A DNA stretch of 64,000 nt, from the NCBI RefSeq assembly GCF_009857915.1, contig NZ_WWCM01000009.1, positions 124,001-188,000 of the forward strand, written 5' to 3'. Positions 54,145-62,979 of this stretch are shown here, one piece after another. The stretch is from Duganella qianjiadongensis (GTDB taxonomy: Bacteria; Pseudomonadota; Gammaproteobacteria; Burkholderiales; Burkholderiaceae_D). A model generated the notes under the pieces. It did no database searches. It was not told the origin of the DNA and saw only the letters and a list, made by a program, of their open reading frames with translations. The translations under genes and the position numbers were made by a program. Each line of letters begins with the position of its first letter. Position 1 is the stretch's first letter.

Positions 54145-54392
54145 TGCGCTTCGCCGCGGCTGGCCAGATAGCGGTCGATGTGATCGGCGATGTCCTGCAC
54201 CACTTTCAGGTCGGGACGCTCGTCACCGATCTGGATGTTGAATTCCTCTTCCAGATCGAAAATCAGTTCGATCACGGTCAGCGAATCGGCGCCCAGTGCT
54301 TCCAGTTCGGTAGCGCCGCTAATGGTGTCGGCAGGAACGTCCAGGCTCTTGGCCAGCAGACGGATAACAGCGGATAAAGATGAGGTGGTCAT
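54141..54392 (-). CDS. Acyl carrier protein
   Basis: The 83-residue acidic protein has the phosphopantetheine attachment Ser37 in LGADSLTVIELIFDLEEEF, followed by the ACP helices. It overlaps the ketosynthase by 4 bases and lies 11 bases after the alpha/beta hydrolase, so it is the dedicated carrier of this cluster rather than the housekeeping AcpP. Confidence 0.92.
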   Translation of the reverse strand: MTTSSLSAVIRLLAKSLDVPADTISGATELEALGADSLTVIELIFDLEEEFNIQIGDERPDLKVVQDIADHIDRYLASRGEAQ

Positions 54393-54403
54393 GACTAATA
54401 TGC

Positions 54404-55234
54404 TTAAGCGATCTTGAGTTCAGGAATACGGACGGGCAGGTGCTGGTTAAAGAAAGCGATCGATTCGTCGGCGACGACTTCTTTTTCGTTATCCAGCGTA
54501 ATAATATGATAACTGTTGTGCAGAATAATTTTGCGCTTGGACGCGGATTTAATTCGGCTTTCCACCAAGTCGGCGCTGGCCGTGCTGGCCACGTCGTCCT
54601 CTTCGGCGTGGATGATCAGCGCCGGGGTCGTGACCTTGTGCAGCTGGCTGCGCACCTGCTTAATCAGGCGGTGGGCCTGGAAGATGCCCTCGGCGGACAG
54701 GCGCGAGGCACCTGCTGCAGACGAACCGCTGACCTGCATTTCGCGGGCTATCCAGCGCTGCAGATTTTCGTTCTTCAGGCCGTAAGGATGGCGTTCGTGG
54801 TAGGCATACCAGCGCCGTGCCGGCGTGTAGTAGGCCAGCGGCAGCAGGAAGCGGTACCACGGCAGGCTCCAGCCGTCATAAGCCAGCGTGGTAGCCAGCA
54901 GCGACAGGGAGGCGACTTCTTCGCCGCGTTCGATGGCCAGTTTCAGCGCCAGCACGGCGCCTATGCACAGACCGGTAACGGAGACGGTTTTATAGTTGCG
55001 TTTGAGTTCCTCGAAATGGCGCAGCACTTCCTGATACCAGGCATCGAAGGTGGTGGTCTGGTAGGACTGGCCGGCGCCCGTGGCGTAGCCATAACCGGGA
55101 ATCAGGGGAATGACGACGGTATAGCCGGCTTTCTGTAGCCGTTTGCCCAGATACTGCATTTCCAGCGGATTGCCTAGCAAGCCGTGCAGCGCGAGGACAG
55201 CGTGTTCGCCCCCGGGCAGCGTAATTGTCTTCAT
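54404..55234 (-). CDS. Alpha/beta hydrolase with Cys in the nucleophile elbow
   Basis: The 276-residue protein has the Est30-like opening LALHGLLGNPLEMQYLGK. Its nucleophile elbow reads GLCIG (Cys90), in place of GxSxG. The likely acid is in AEEDD (213-214) and His243 in NSYHIITLD. GxCxG elbows occur in dienelactone hydrolases and PHA synthases, where Cys favours acyl transfer. Placed before an ACP and ketosynthase, it may take an acyl chain from the ACP to another acceptor. The ribosome site AGGA lies just upstream. Confidence 0.83.
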   Translation of the reverse strand: MKTITLPGGEHAVLALHGLLGNPLEMQYLGKRLQKAGYTVVIPLIPGYGYATGAGQSYQTTTFDAWYQEVLRHFEELKRNYKTVSVTGLCIGAVLALKLAIERGEEVASLSLLATTLAYDGWSLPWYRFLLPLAYYTPARRWYAYHERHPYGLKNENLQRWIAREMQVSGSSAAGASRLSAEGIFQAHRLIKQVRSQLHKVTTPALIIHAEEDDVASTASADLVESRIKSASKRKIILHNSYHIITLDNEKEVVADESIAFFNQHLPVRIPELKIA

Positions 55235-55287
55235 AATCTTCCTAAATTCAGCATACCGACGTGTATTCGGTAAATTAATTAAAACGC

Positions 55288-56022
55288 TTAATCTGTATTA
55301 AAGCGATAACTGATGGCGGCCAGAGCGGTAGTTGGGCTCGTGTGGACGACCAGTGGGCTGTTCCGTATGGATGGGCCCTGCCAGCTTTTGCGCAGATTGA
55401 GATTGAAATACCAACGTTGTCTCAGGTGGACTTCTGCAAACAGCGCAATGAAGGGGCTGCTTGCGCCACCGGGGCGGTAGGCTGACGTTCCGTCATAGTA
55501 ACGCAGATATTGGCTATTACGGTATTCCAGTCCTAGCTGGGGGTAGACGGAAGCCGGCCCCAGCGGAAACTCGGCGGCATACAGCAAGCTGCCCAGCTTG
55601 CCGTGCGAAGCGCCCAGATCCTGCTGCAGGCTGGCCATCAGCGCGCCATACGGCGTGACTTGCAAAGTGCTCAGCCCCAGCGGCACGGACTCGCGTCGCC
55701 GCGCCAGCGTGCCATCGGCTGGCTGGTAGCCGTCGCCAACCACCCGCGTGCTCAGTTCCAGCTGGCCGCTGCCCAGCGGCAGCAAAGCCGCGCCGAAGGT
55801 ATCCACCCGGGCAAACAGGGGGCCGCATTCGCCGTTCAGGTAGGGCACTGCGCTGGCCGGCTGCGCGCGCGCGGCCTGCGCCACGCGGTTGAAATTCAGG
55901 CCGGCGCCTAGATCCCCGTTGCAGACCAGTGTAGTGCCGGCCGACTGCGCCTGCAAAGGGCCGCAGCATAGTACTAATGCGAGAGCCAGCCAGTGCTGCC
56001 TCATGCTACTGCCATCAGTCAT
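55288..56022 (-). CDS. MipA/OmpV-type outer-membrane protein
   Basis: The start at 56022 has AGGGAG upstream and overlaps the previous gene by 8 bases (244 residues); 56004 is an alternative start. The signal peptide (LCCGPLQAQ) is followed by a beta-rich protein with regular amphipathic strands, ending SPTTALAAISYRFNTD. This resembles MipA/OmpV scaffolding porins. It is the last gene of the efflux run. A role in scaffolding the outer-membrane part of the pump, or in resistance, is inferred from position. Confidence 0.75.
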   Translation of the reverse strand: MTDGSSMRQHWLALALVLCCGPLQAQSAGTTLVCNGDLGAGLNFNRVAQAARAQPASAVPYLNGECGPLFARVDTFGAALLPLGSGQLELSTRVVGDGYQPADGTLARRRESVPLGLSTLQVTPYGALMASLQQDLGASHGKLGSLLYAAEFPLGPASVYPQLGLEYRNSQYLRYYDGTSAYRPGGASSPFIALFAEVHLRQRWYFNLNLRKSWQGPSIRNSPLVVHTSPTTALAAISYRFNTD

Positions 56023-56410
56023 GCTGCGCCGGCTCCCTGCCCAGCACGCGGCTGATGTGCGCCAGTTGGCCCGCGTGGCAGTCGGCTGGCCAGATTTCCA
56101 CTTCGCTACCCACGCCCGCAGCCACGCCGTCCGGCAGTGCGGCGACACTGCTGTGCAGCAGGCGGACGTGGTGGTAATGCACTTTGACGTAGCGGTGGCT
56201 GGCGTACTCATCTGCGGGCAAAGCGGCCAGACATGGCGGCAGGCTGCTGCGGCCGGCATCGGCGGCGTACTCGCTGACGATGGTGGCATGGTGGGCGCCG
56301 TGCTGCCAGTCGACGGCAGGGCGCTGCGGCGCGCTGCTGCAGGCGCCCAGCAGGCCTAGCGTGGCCAGTACGGCGCGGCGGTAGAGGCTAGGATGAATGG
56401 CGGATTTCAT
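56015..56410 (-). CDS. His-rich lipoprotein of the efflux operon
   Basis: The 131-residue protein has a lipoprotein signal ending LGAC (Cys24). The mature part is His-rich: WQHGAHHATI, SHRYVKVHYHHVRLLHS and CHAGQLAH, with two further cysteines. This is typical of periplasmic metal-binding proteins. It overlaps the outer-membrane factor by 4 bases and the MipA gene by 8. A metallochaperone or metal-buffer role is inferred. Confidence 0.75.
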   Translation of the reverse strand: MKSAIHPSLYRRAVLATLGLLGACSSAPQRPAVDWQHGAHHATIVSEYAADAGRSSLPPCLAALPADEYASHRYVKVHYHHVRLLHSSVAALPDGVAAGVGSEVEIWPADCHAGQLAHISRVLGREPAQHD

Positions 56411-57918
56411 GGTTGCTCCTTGCTGCGCTGCGGACTTTGCCAGCTGCCGCCCAGCGCCTGATATAGCGCGGCAGCATTACCAAGCTGACTGGCGCGGGCC
56501 TGCGCCAGCTGCTGCTGCGACTGCCATTGATTCTGCTGTGCCAGCAGCAGCGCCGTCTGATCGAGCGCGCCGGCGGCATGCTGGCGCTGGCATAGCTGCA
56601 GCGTGGCCTGTGCAGCGCTGGCGGCATCGGTGGCACTCTGCACCGCCGCCACATCGCTATCGATGGCGTGCAGCACATCGGCGACGTTCTGCAGCGCGGT
56701 GGCAACGGCCGTACGGTAGTCGGCTGCTGCGGCCTGCAGGCTGGCTTCTGCGGCGCGCTCGCGGTGCTGCAGGGTGGCGCCGTCGAACAGGGTCTGGGTG
56801 ATGCTGGCGCCAAGGGCAAAGAATTGGCCGCTGTTCCAGAACATCTGGCCGAATTCGCTGGCCGCGCCGCCGGCATTGGCCGACATGGTGAATTGCGGCA
56901 GCCGCGCGGCACGGGCCACGCCCACTTGCGCGCTGGCGGCTTTTAACTGGGCTTCGGCGGCGCGGATGTCGGGCCGCTGTTCCAGCAACTGCGACGGCAG
57001 CGCCAGCGGCAGTTGCTGCGGCAGGCGGAAGCTGGCCAGCCGGAACGCCGGCAATTCCTGTTCGACGCTGAGGCCGGTGAGCAGGCGCAGCAGATCGCGG
57101 TTCTGTTCCAGCTGGCGCCGCAACGGCGGCAGCGCCTGCTGGGTCTGTGCCAGCGCATTGCGCGCGCTGGCCAGTTCGAGCGCGCTGGCATAGCCTGCCT
57201 GATGCTGGCGCTGCACCAGCGCCAGCGTGCGCTGGGCCGCGGCCACGATCTGCTGATCGAGTTCCAGCAGTTCGCGCAGCAGGCCATCCTGAATGGCCGC
57301 AGCCACCAGATTCGAGGCCAGCGTCAGATAGGCAGCCTGCAGCTGATAGCGCTGGTATTCCTGCTGGGCCTGCACCGATTCCAGCTGGCGCCGGCTGGCG
57401 CCGAATACGTCCGGCGTGTAGGCCACGCTGAGCTGGGCCGTGTGGAAGTTGTAGATCACGGGCGCGTTATAGGGTGCCGTGCCGCCCTGACTGGCAGGTG
57501 TATTCTGGGTGGTGCTGATCACGCTGCCGTTACCCTGCACGCCGGGCGAGTTGCCGCCCTGATTGCCGGCCAGCTTGGTGCGGCTGGGGCTATAACCGAG
57601 CTGCACAGTGGGATAGAAATAGCCCTGCTGGGCCGCGACATTTTCCTGTGCCGCGCGCAGATTCGCCTGCGCCGAGGCGATGCCGGCGTTGTGCTGCCAG
57701 GCTTGCTCGATCAGCGCATCGAGTTCGGGCGAGCCGAATACATGCCACCAGTTCTGGCGGATCTGCTGCTGCAGTTGCAGCCGCCCGGCCAGCTGCTGGT
57801 CGTCCGCCGTATAGCGGGTGGGCAGTGCCAGTGCCGGACGCTGGTAGTCCGGGCCGGCGGCGCAGCCAGCCAGCAGCAGGACGCTGGCGGCAAGGAGTAG
57901 GTACAGGCGCGGTTTCAT
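56407..57918 (-). CDS. RND efflux outer-membrane factor (NodT/TolC family)
   Basis: The 503-residue protein has a lipoprotein signal (LLAGC, Cys19) and the opening AGPDYQRPAL common to outer-membrane factors. Two helical-hairpin halves each have an LASARNALAQTQ or LCQRQHAAGALDQT motif. It forms the outer channel of the tripartite pump encoded upstream. The start overlaps the pump stop by 4 bases. Confidence 0.92.
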   Translation of the reverse strand: MKPRLYLLLAASVLLLAGCAAGPDYQRPALALPTRYTADDQQLAGRLQLQQQIRQNWWHVFGSPELDALIEQAWQHNAGIASAQANLRAAQENVAAQQGYFYPTVQLGYSPSRTKLAGNQGGNSPGVQGNGSVISTTQNTPASQGGTAPYNAPVIYNFHTAQLSVAYTPDVFGASRRQLESVQAQQEYQRYQLQAAYLTLASNLVAAAIQDGLLRELLELDQQIVAAAQRTLALVQRQHQAGYASALELASARNALAQTQQALPPLRRQLEQNRDLLRLLTGLSVEQELPAFRLASFRLPQQLPLALPSQLLEQRPDIRAAEAQLKAASAQVGVARAARLPQFTMSANAGGAASEFGQMFWNSGQFFALGASITQTLFDGATLQHRERAAEASLQAAAADYRTAVATALQNVADVLHAIDSDVAAVQSATDAASAAQATLQLCQRQHAAGALDQTALLLAQQNQWQSQQQLAQARASQLGNAAALYQALGGSWQSPQRSKEQP

Positions 57919-60900
57919 GGTGTTGTGGAGGCGTTGTCGCCCGGTTCAGAGAAGTTGCCAAACAGGCGTAGCGCAACGGGCAGCACCAGCAGCGTAAAGA
58001 TGGTGCCGCTGACGATGCCGCCCACGATCACGCAGGCAAAGGGGCGCTGGGTTTCGCTGCCGATGCCGTGCGACAGGGCTGCCGGCAGCAGGCCCATGCC
58101 GGCCATCAGCGCTGTCATCAGGATGGGGCGCAGGCGCATCACGGCACCCTGTACTACGGCGTGCGGTACGGCAGCGCCTTCGCGCACTTTCTGCAGCACT
58201 TCTTCCACCATGATCACGCCGTTCTGCACCGAGATGCCGGCCACGGCGATGAAGCCCACCGCCGCCGACACCGACAGGTGCAGGCCGGCCAGTGCCAGTC
58301 CGCCCAGTCCGCCGATCATGGTGAACGGCACCATGCCCAGTACCAGAGCGGCCAGCCGCAGCGAACGGAAGGCCCAGAACAGCAGCGAGAACATCAGCAG
58401 TATGGTGAGCGGAATGATCACGGCCAGACGCTTGGCGGCGCGCTGGGAGTTTTCGAACTGGCCGCCCCAGCTGATGTCGTAGCCCGCCGGCAGGCTGACT
58501 TTTTCCTGCACGGTGCGCTGGGCTTCTTCGATGAAGCTGCCCTGATCGCGTCCCAGCAGATTCATTTTGACGATCACGCTGCGCGCGCCTGCTTCGCGCT
58601 GGATGCGCGAGACACCCTGGCGCAGTTCGATGCTGGCCACATCGCGCAGGGCGACAGTGGCGGGACCGTTGCCGGCCTGGCTGGCCGGTATGCTCAGTTG
58701 CAGGGCGCCGATGGCGTCCATGCTGTTGCGTGCCTCGGGGCGCACCTTGAGTACCACGTCGAAACGCCGTTCGCCCTCGAAATAGCTGGTGACGGCGCTA
58801 CCGGACAGGGCTTGCGTCACCAGCGTGTTGACGTCGGCAATGCTGATGCCGTAGCGCGCCAGACGGGCGCGGTCGGGCGTCACCACGATTTCGCTCTGGC
58901 CGCCGATATGGGTTGCATCGACATCGATGGCGCCGGGGATATTCTGCAGGATATCGATCAGCTGCTGGGCCTTGTTTTCCAGTATATCGAGATCATTGCC
59001 GCTGACCTTGGCGACGATTTCGCCGCGGAAGCCGGACAGCGATTCTTCCACGTTATCCTGTATCACCTGCGAGAAATTGGCGTTGATGCCGGGGATTTTT
59101 GCCAGTTCGGCCGACATGCTGGCCACCAGCGCATCCTTGTCGGCAAAGCGCCATTGCTTGCGCGGCTTGAGATCGACCAGCGTTTCCAGATTGTTCGGGC
59201 CTTTGGGATCGGAGCCGTCGTCAGGGCGGCCCGCCTGGCTGATGATGTGCGCCACTTCCGGATATTTCTGCAAGGTCTGGCGCATCAGGCGTTCCACCTG
59301 TTTGGTGGTTTCCAGCGAGGCCGACGTGGGCAGGGTAATGGTCAGCCAGATATTGCCTTCATCGAGCTTGGGCATGAATTCGCTGCCTAGCCGGGTAGCC
59401 AGCAGCAGTGCCAGCAGCACCGGTACGGCGGACCATAGCAGCACGCTGCGCGAACGGCGCAGCGTCCAGTCGAGCAGACGGTGGTAGCGCTGCTGCAGGC
59501 CAGCCAGCCAGGCCTGATGTTTTTCCACCAGCGGCTGGCGCTGGATGGTCCACGACAGCAGGGTGGGCAGCAGGGTAAAGGTCAGCAGCACGGCACCAGC
59601 CAGCGCAAAGGTCAGGGTCAGCGCCACCGGCGTGAAGATCTTGCCCTCCACCCGCTGGAAGGTGTAGATGGGCACAAACGCCAGTATGATGATGGCCTTG
59701 GAGAACAGCACCGGATGGGACAGTTCGTTCATGGTCCGGTGCAGCACGTTGAGGCGGGTGCCGACGGGATTGTGCTCATGCAGCGGCATGGTCGCCATGC
59801 GCACCATCAGCGCTTCCACGATCACCACGGCGCTGTCGATGATGATGCCGAAGTCCACTGCACCGAGTGAAATCAGGTTGGCCGACACGCCGCGCGCATG
59901 CATCAGGATGAAGGCAAACAGCAAGGCCAGCGGAATCACGGTGGCGACGATCAGGGCCGCGCGCCAGCTGGACAGGAACAGCACTAGTATCACGATCACT
60001 AGCGTGGCGCCGATCAGCAGGTTTTCCGCTACCGTGGCCACAGTGTGGTGCACCAGGTCGGTACGGTCGTACAGCGCAATGATTTTTACGCCGGCCGGCA
60101 AGTGGGCCTGCAACTGGGCGATGCGGGCCTTCAGGTCGGCATTGATCTTGGACGGATTGCCGCCCTTGGTCATCGAGACTATGCCTTCCACCACGCTGTC
60201 GCGCTGGTCGGCCGCGACGATGCCATAGCGCTGGCGCTCACCTATCTTGATGCTGGCCACGTCGGCCACGGTGATGGCGCGGCCCTGACGGGCGGCCACC
60301 ACCACCCGGCCCAGATCGGCCAGTTCTTTGTACAGACCGGCCGAGCGCACGATCAGGCTGGCGTCGCCCATGCGTACCAGACCGCCGCCGGCATTGCCGC
60401 TGCCGTTGGCGATGGCCTGACTGAGCTGGTCTAGCGTGAGCTGGTATTTGCGCAGCAGGAAAGGATCGGCTTCGATCTGGTATTCGCGGATGGCGCCGCC
60501 AAAGCTGCTCACATCGGCCACGCCGGGCGTCATGCGCAGGGCCGGACGGATGGTCCAGTCCTGCAGGGTGCGGATCTCGGCTTCGCTCAGGCCGGGCGCC
60601 TCGATGGCATAACGGTAGATCTCGCCCACGGCTGTCGACAGCGGCGCCAGCTGCGGCTGCACGCCGGCCGGCAGCGTCACGGTGGAGAGTTTTTCCGTGA
60701 CCTGCTGGCGGGCGAAATAGTTATCGGTGTCGTCGTCAAACGTCAGCGTGACCACCGACAGGCCCGTCATGGTAACCGAGCGCACGTTGGTCAGGTGGGG
60801 TATGCCGCCCATTTCCCGCTCGATGGGCTGGGTCACGCTGCGCTCCATGTCCTCGGGTGGCTGGCCGGCCAGCTGCGAGATCACCCGCACCTGCACGTCC

Positions 60901-61028
60901 TGCACATCGGGGAAGGCTTCGATGGGCAGATTCGACAGCGCATACCAGCCATAGCCGATCAGGGCGGCCACCAGCACCATCACAAAGCCGCGCTGACGCA
61001 GCGCGAACATGATCAGGCGATCCATCAT
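57915..61028 (-). CDS. Heavy-metal RND efflux pump (CzcA/CusA family)
   Basis: The 1037-residue inner-membrane pump is of the HME-RND class. It has FPDVQDVQVRV near the N-terminus, twelve membrane helices, large periplasmic loops and the proton-relay motif DFGIIIDSAVVIVE in helix 4. This D/D/E arrangement marks metal rather than drug pumps. The metal (Co/Zn/Cd, Ni, or Cu/Ag) cannot be told. It overlaps both neighbours by 4 bases. Confidence 0.93.
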   Translation of the reverse strand: MMDRLIMFALRQRGFVMVLVAALIGYGWYALSNLPIEAFPDVQDVQVRVISQLAGQPPEDMERSVTQPIEREMGGIPHLTNVRSVTMTGLSVVTLTFDDDTDNYFARQQVTEKLSTVTLPAGVQPQLAPLSTAVGEIYRYAIEAPGLSEAEIRTLQDWTIRPALRMTPGVADVSSFGGAIREYQIEADPFLLRKYQLTLDQLSQAIANGSGNAGGGLVRMGDASLIVRSAGLYKELADLGRVVVAARQGRAITVADVASIKIGERQRYGIVAADQRDSVVEGIVSMTKGGNPSKINADLKARIAQLQAHLPAGVKIIALYDRTDLVHHTVATVAENLLIGATLVIVILVLFLSSWRAALIVATVIPLALLFAFILMHARGVSANLISLGAVDFGIIIDSAVVIVEALMVRMATMPLHEHNPVGTRLNVLHRTMNELSHPVLFSKAIIILAFVPIYTFQRVEGKIFTPVALTLTFALAGAVLLTFTLLPTLLSWTIQRQPLVEKHQAWLAGLQQRYHRLLDWTLRRSRSVLLWSAVPVLLALLLATRLGSEFMPKLDEGNIWLTITLPTSASLETTKQVERLMRQTLQKYPEVAHIISQAGRPDDGSDPKGPNNLETLVDLKPRKQWRFADKDALVASMSAELAKIPGINANFSQVIQDNVEESLSGFRGEIVAKVSGNDLDILENKAQQLIDILQNIPGAIDVDATHIGGQSEIVVTPDRARLARYGISIADVNTLVTQALSGSAVTSYFEGERRFDVVLKVRPEARNSMDAIGALQLSIPASQAGNGPATVALRDVASIELRQGVSRIQREAGARSVIVKMNLLGRDQGSFIEEAQRTVQEKVSLPAGYDISWGGQFENSQRAAKRLAVIIPLTILLMFSLLFWAFRSLRLAALVLGMVPFTMIGGLGGLALAGLHLSVSAAVGFIAVAGISVQNGVIMVEEVLQKVREGAAVPHAVVQGAVMRLRPILMTALMAGMGLLPAALSHGIGSETQRPFACVIVGGIVSGTIFTLLVLPVALRLFGNFSEPGDNASTTP

Positions 61029-62191
61029 GGCGCTTTACCTGCGCGCGCGCTCAGATCGGCGTCGAGCAGCAGGGCGCCGCTGGTGACGATGCTGGCGCCA
61101 TCGGCCACGCCGGCCACGTAGCTGGCTTCGGCGCCATGGGTCAGCATCTGCACGGACAGGCGGCGGAACTGGCCGGGGGCGCGCTGCACGAACACATAGG
61201 TATGCACGCCGCGGTTGACCAGCGCGCTGTTCGGCACCTGTACGGCGCTGCCGCTGTCCTGCAGCAGGGTGGCGCGCACATACATTTCCGGCAGCAGCTT
61301 GCCGTCGCGGTTATCGAGACGGGCGCGCACCAGCACGCGGCGCGTGTTCGGGTCGACGACCAGCCCCGGCTCGCTCAGGCTGGCGCTGAAGTGCCGGCCC
61401 GGCCAGGCATCGCTCTCGACGTCCACCCGCGCGCCCTTGCGCAGCTGGCCCAGCAGGCTTTCCGGCACATCGAGCTGCAGCCACAGGCGCTGCGGCTGGG
61501 TGATCACGAACAGGGGCGCGGCCATGCCCGGTGCCACGTCCAGCGCCGGCGACAGATTGCGTTCGCTGATCACGCCGCTGATCGGGGCGGTGAGCAGCAG
61601 CTGGCTGCCGGCGCGGCTACCGGCCGGCACCAGCGCGCGCAGGCGCTGTTCGGCCCGTACGGTTTCGGCACGGGCCTGCTGATAGTCGGCCTGGGCGGCT
61701 TCCATGTCGCGGCCGGCGATGGCTTCGCCCGGCACCAGCGTGCGGGCCCGCTCCAGTGCCTGCTGTTTGCGGGTTTCGTCGGCACGCGCCTTGGCCAGAT
61801 CGGCCTGCGCAGCGCTGTAGTCGGGTGCATCAAGTTCGGCCAGCACCTGTCCGGCCCGCACATGCTCGCCCGCTGCGGCACGGATGGCTTTTACCCGCGC
61901 GGCCACGCTCACGCCTACGCGCGCGGTGACGTCGTCGTCATAGGTCACGCGTGCGCCCAGCGGCTCGCCTACCGGCATGGCTTGCGCTGTCAGGCTCGCC
62001 GTGCGTATCATGTCCAGCTGTGCGGCGCCGGCCGGATAGCTGACGCTATCGGGATCATTGGCGGGGGACTGGCTGCTGGTGGGGCTGGCAGGTGCTGCCG
62101 GTTTGCTAGCGTTGCCCAGCAGGGTGGTGGCAGTGGCGACGGCGACGCCGAGTACGGTCAGGCCGGGTAGCCATTTGGAGATGCGGCGCAT
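61025..62191 (-). CDS. RND efflux periplasmic adaptor
   Basis: The 388-residue adaptor has an N-terminal signal anchor (about 8-27), a barrel-sandwich half (GVSVAARVKAIRAAAGEHVRAGQVLAEL), a helical hairpin of about 70 residues, the second lipoyl half (LTAPISGVISERNL) and a membrane-proximal domain with TYVFVQ. It is first in the operon and overlaps the pump gene by 4 bases. No His-rich or Met-rich metal motif is obvious at its N-terminus. Confidence 0.92.
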   Translation of the reverse strand: MRRISKWLPGLTVLGVAVATATTLLGNASKPAAPASPTSSQSPANDPDSVSYPAGAAQLDMIRTASLTAQAMPVGEPLGARVTYDDDVTARVGVSVAARVKAIRAAAGEHVRAGQVLAELDAPDYSAAQADLAKARADETRKQQALERARTLVPGEAIAGRDMEAAQADYQQARAETVRAEQRLRALVPAGSRAGSQLLLTAPISGVISERNLSPALDVAPGMAAPLFVITQPQRLWLQLDVPESLLGQLRKGARVDVESDAWPGRHFSASLSEPGLVVDPNTRRVLVRARLDNRDGKLLPEMYVRATLLQDSGSAVQVPNSALVNRGVHTYVFVQRAPGQFRRLSVQMLTHGAEASYVAGVADGASIVTSGALLLDADLSARAGKAP

Positions 62192-62292
62192 GTTACGGGG
62201 ACTCCCTTGATGGTTCCGGGTCAGTTACAATCAAACGAGCCGGTGATGATACGCAGGCTAGCTTGCCTGAACCTTGCCCAGAGTGATATGCC

Positions 62293-62979
62293 ATGCGTTT
62301 TCTGCTAGTAGAGGATGACCGCGACCTTGCCCAGGGGCTCAGCAGCTCGCTGGCACAGTCCGACTATCCGACCGACGTGGTCTACAACGGCCGCGATGCG
62401 CTCAGCGCCTGTCTGCAGCACAGCTATGATCTGCTGATCCTCGATCTGGGTCTGCCCGACATGGATGGGCTGGAAGTGCTGCGGCGCTTGCGCAAGCAGG
62501 GGCTGGTGGCGCCGGTGCTGATTCTGACGGCGCGCTTCGATCTGGACGACCGCGTGTCCGGCCTTGATGCCGGCGGCGACGATTATCTGGCCAAGCCGTT
62601 TGCCCTGCCCGAACTGGAGGCGCGCCTGCGCGCCCTGCTGCGGCGTGGCGCGCCGGTGGAAGCGCGGCTGCAGTTCAGCGATCTGGTGTTCGAACCGGCT
62701 ACCCTGCAGGCCAGCGTGGGCGGACGCGATCTGGGCCTGACGGCCGCCGAAGCCACTGTGCTGGAATTGCTGCTGCGCCGTCCGGGCCGGGTGGTCAGCA
62801 AGACCCAGTTTCTCGATGCGATCTATGACCACGCCGAAGAAAAGAATCCCACCATGATAGAAGTATTCGTCAGCCGCTTGCGCCGCAAGCTGGCCGATGC
62901 CGGATCGCAGACCCAAGTACGGGCTTTGCGCGGGCTGGGCTACCGCATCGAGCCCGATGCCGGCGGAGCGGCGGCGTGA
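62293..62979 (+). CDS. OmpR/PhoB-family response regulator
   Basis: The 228-residue protein has a receiver with acidic pocket VEDD and phosphoryl Asp51 in LILDLGLPDMDG, the conserved Lys in DYLAKPF, and a C-terminal winged-helix DNA-binding domain. It is divergent from the adaptor gene across 101 bases and probably controls the efflux operon, as copR- and czcR-like regulators do. Its stop overlaps the kinase start by 4 bases. Confidence 0.94.
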   Translation: MRFLLVEDDRDLAQGLSSSLAQSDYPTDVVYNGRDALSACLQHSYDLLILDLGLPDMDGLEVLRRLRKQGLVAPVLILTARFDLDDRVSGLDAGGDDYLAKPFALPELEARLRALLRRGAPVEARLQFSDLVFEPATLQASVGGRDLGLTAAEATVLELLLRRPGRVVSKTQFLDAIYDHAEEKNPTMIEVFVSRLRRKLADAGSQTQVRALRGLGYRIEPDAGGAAA

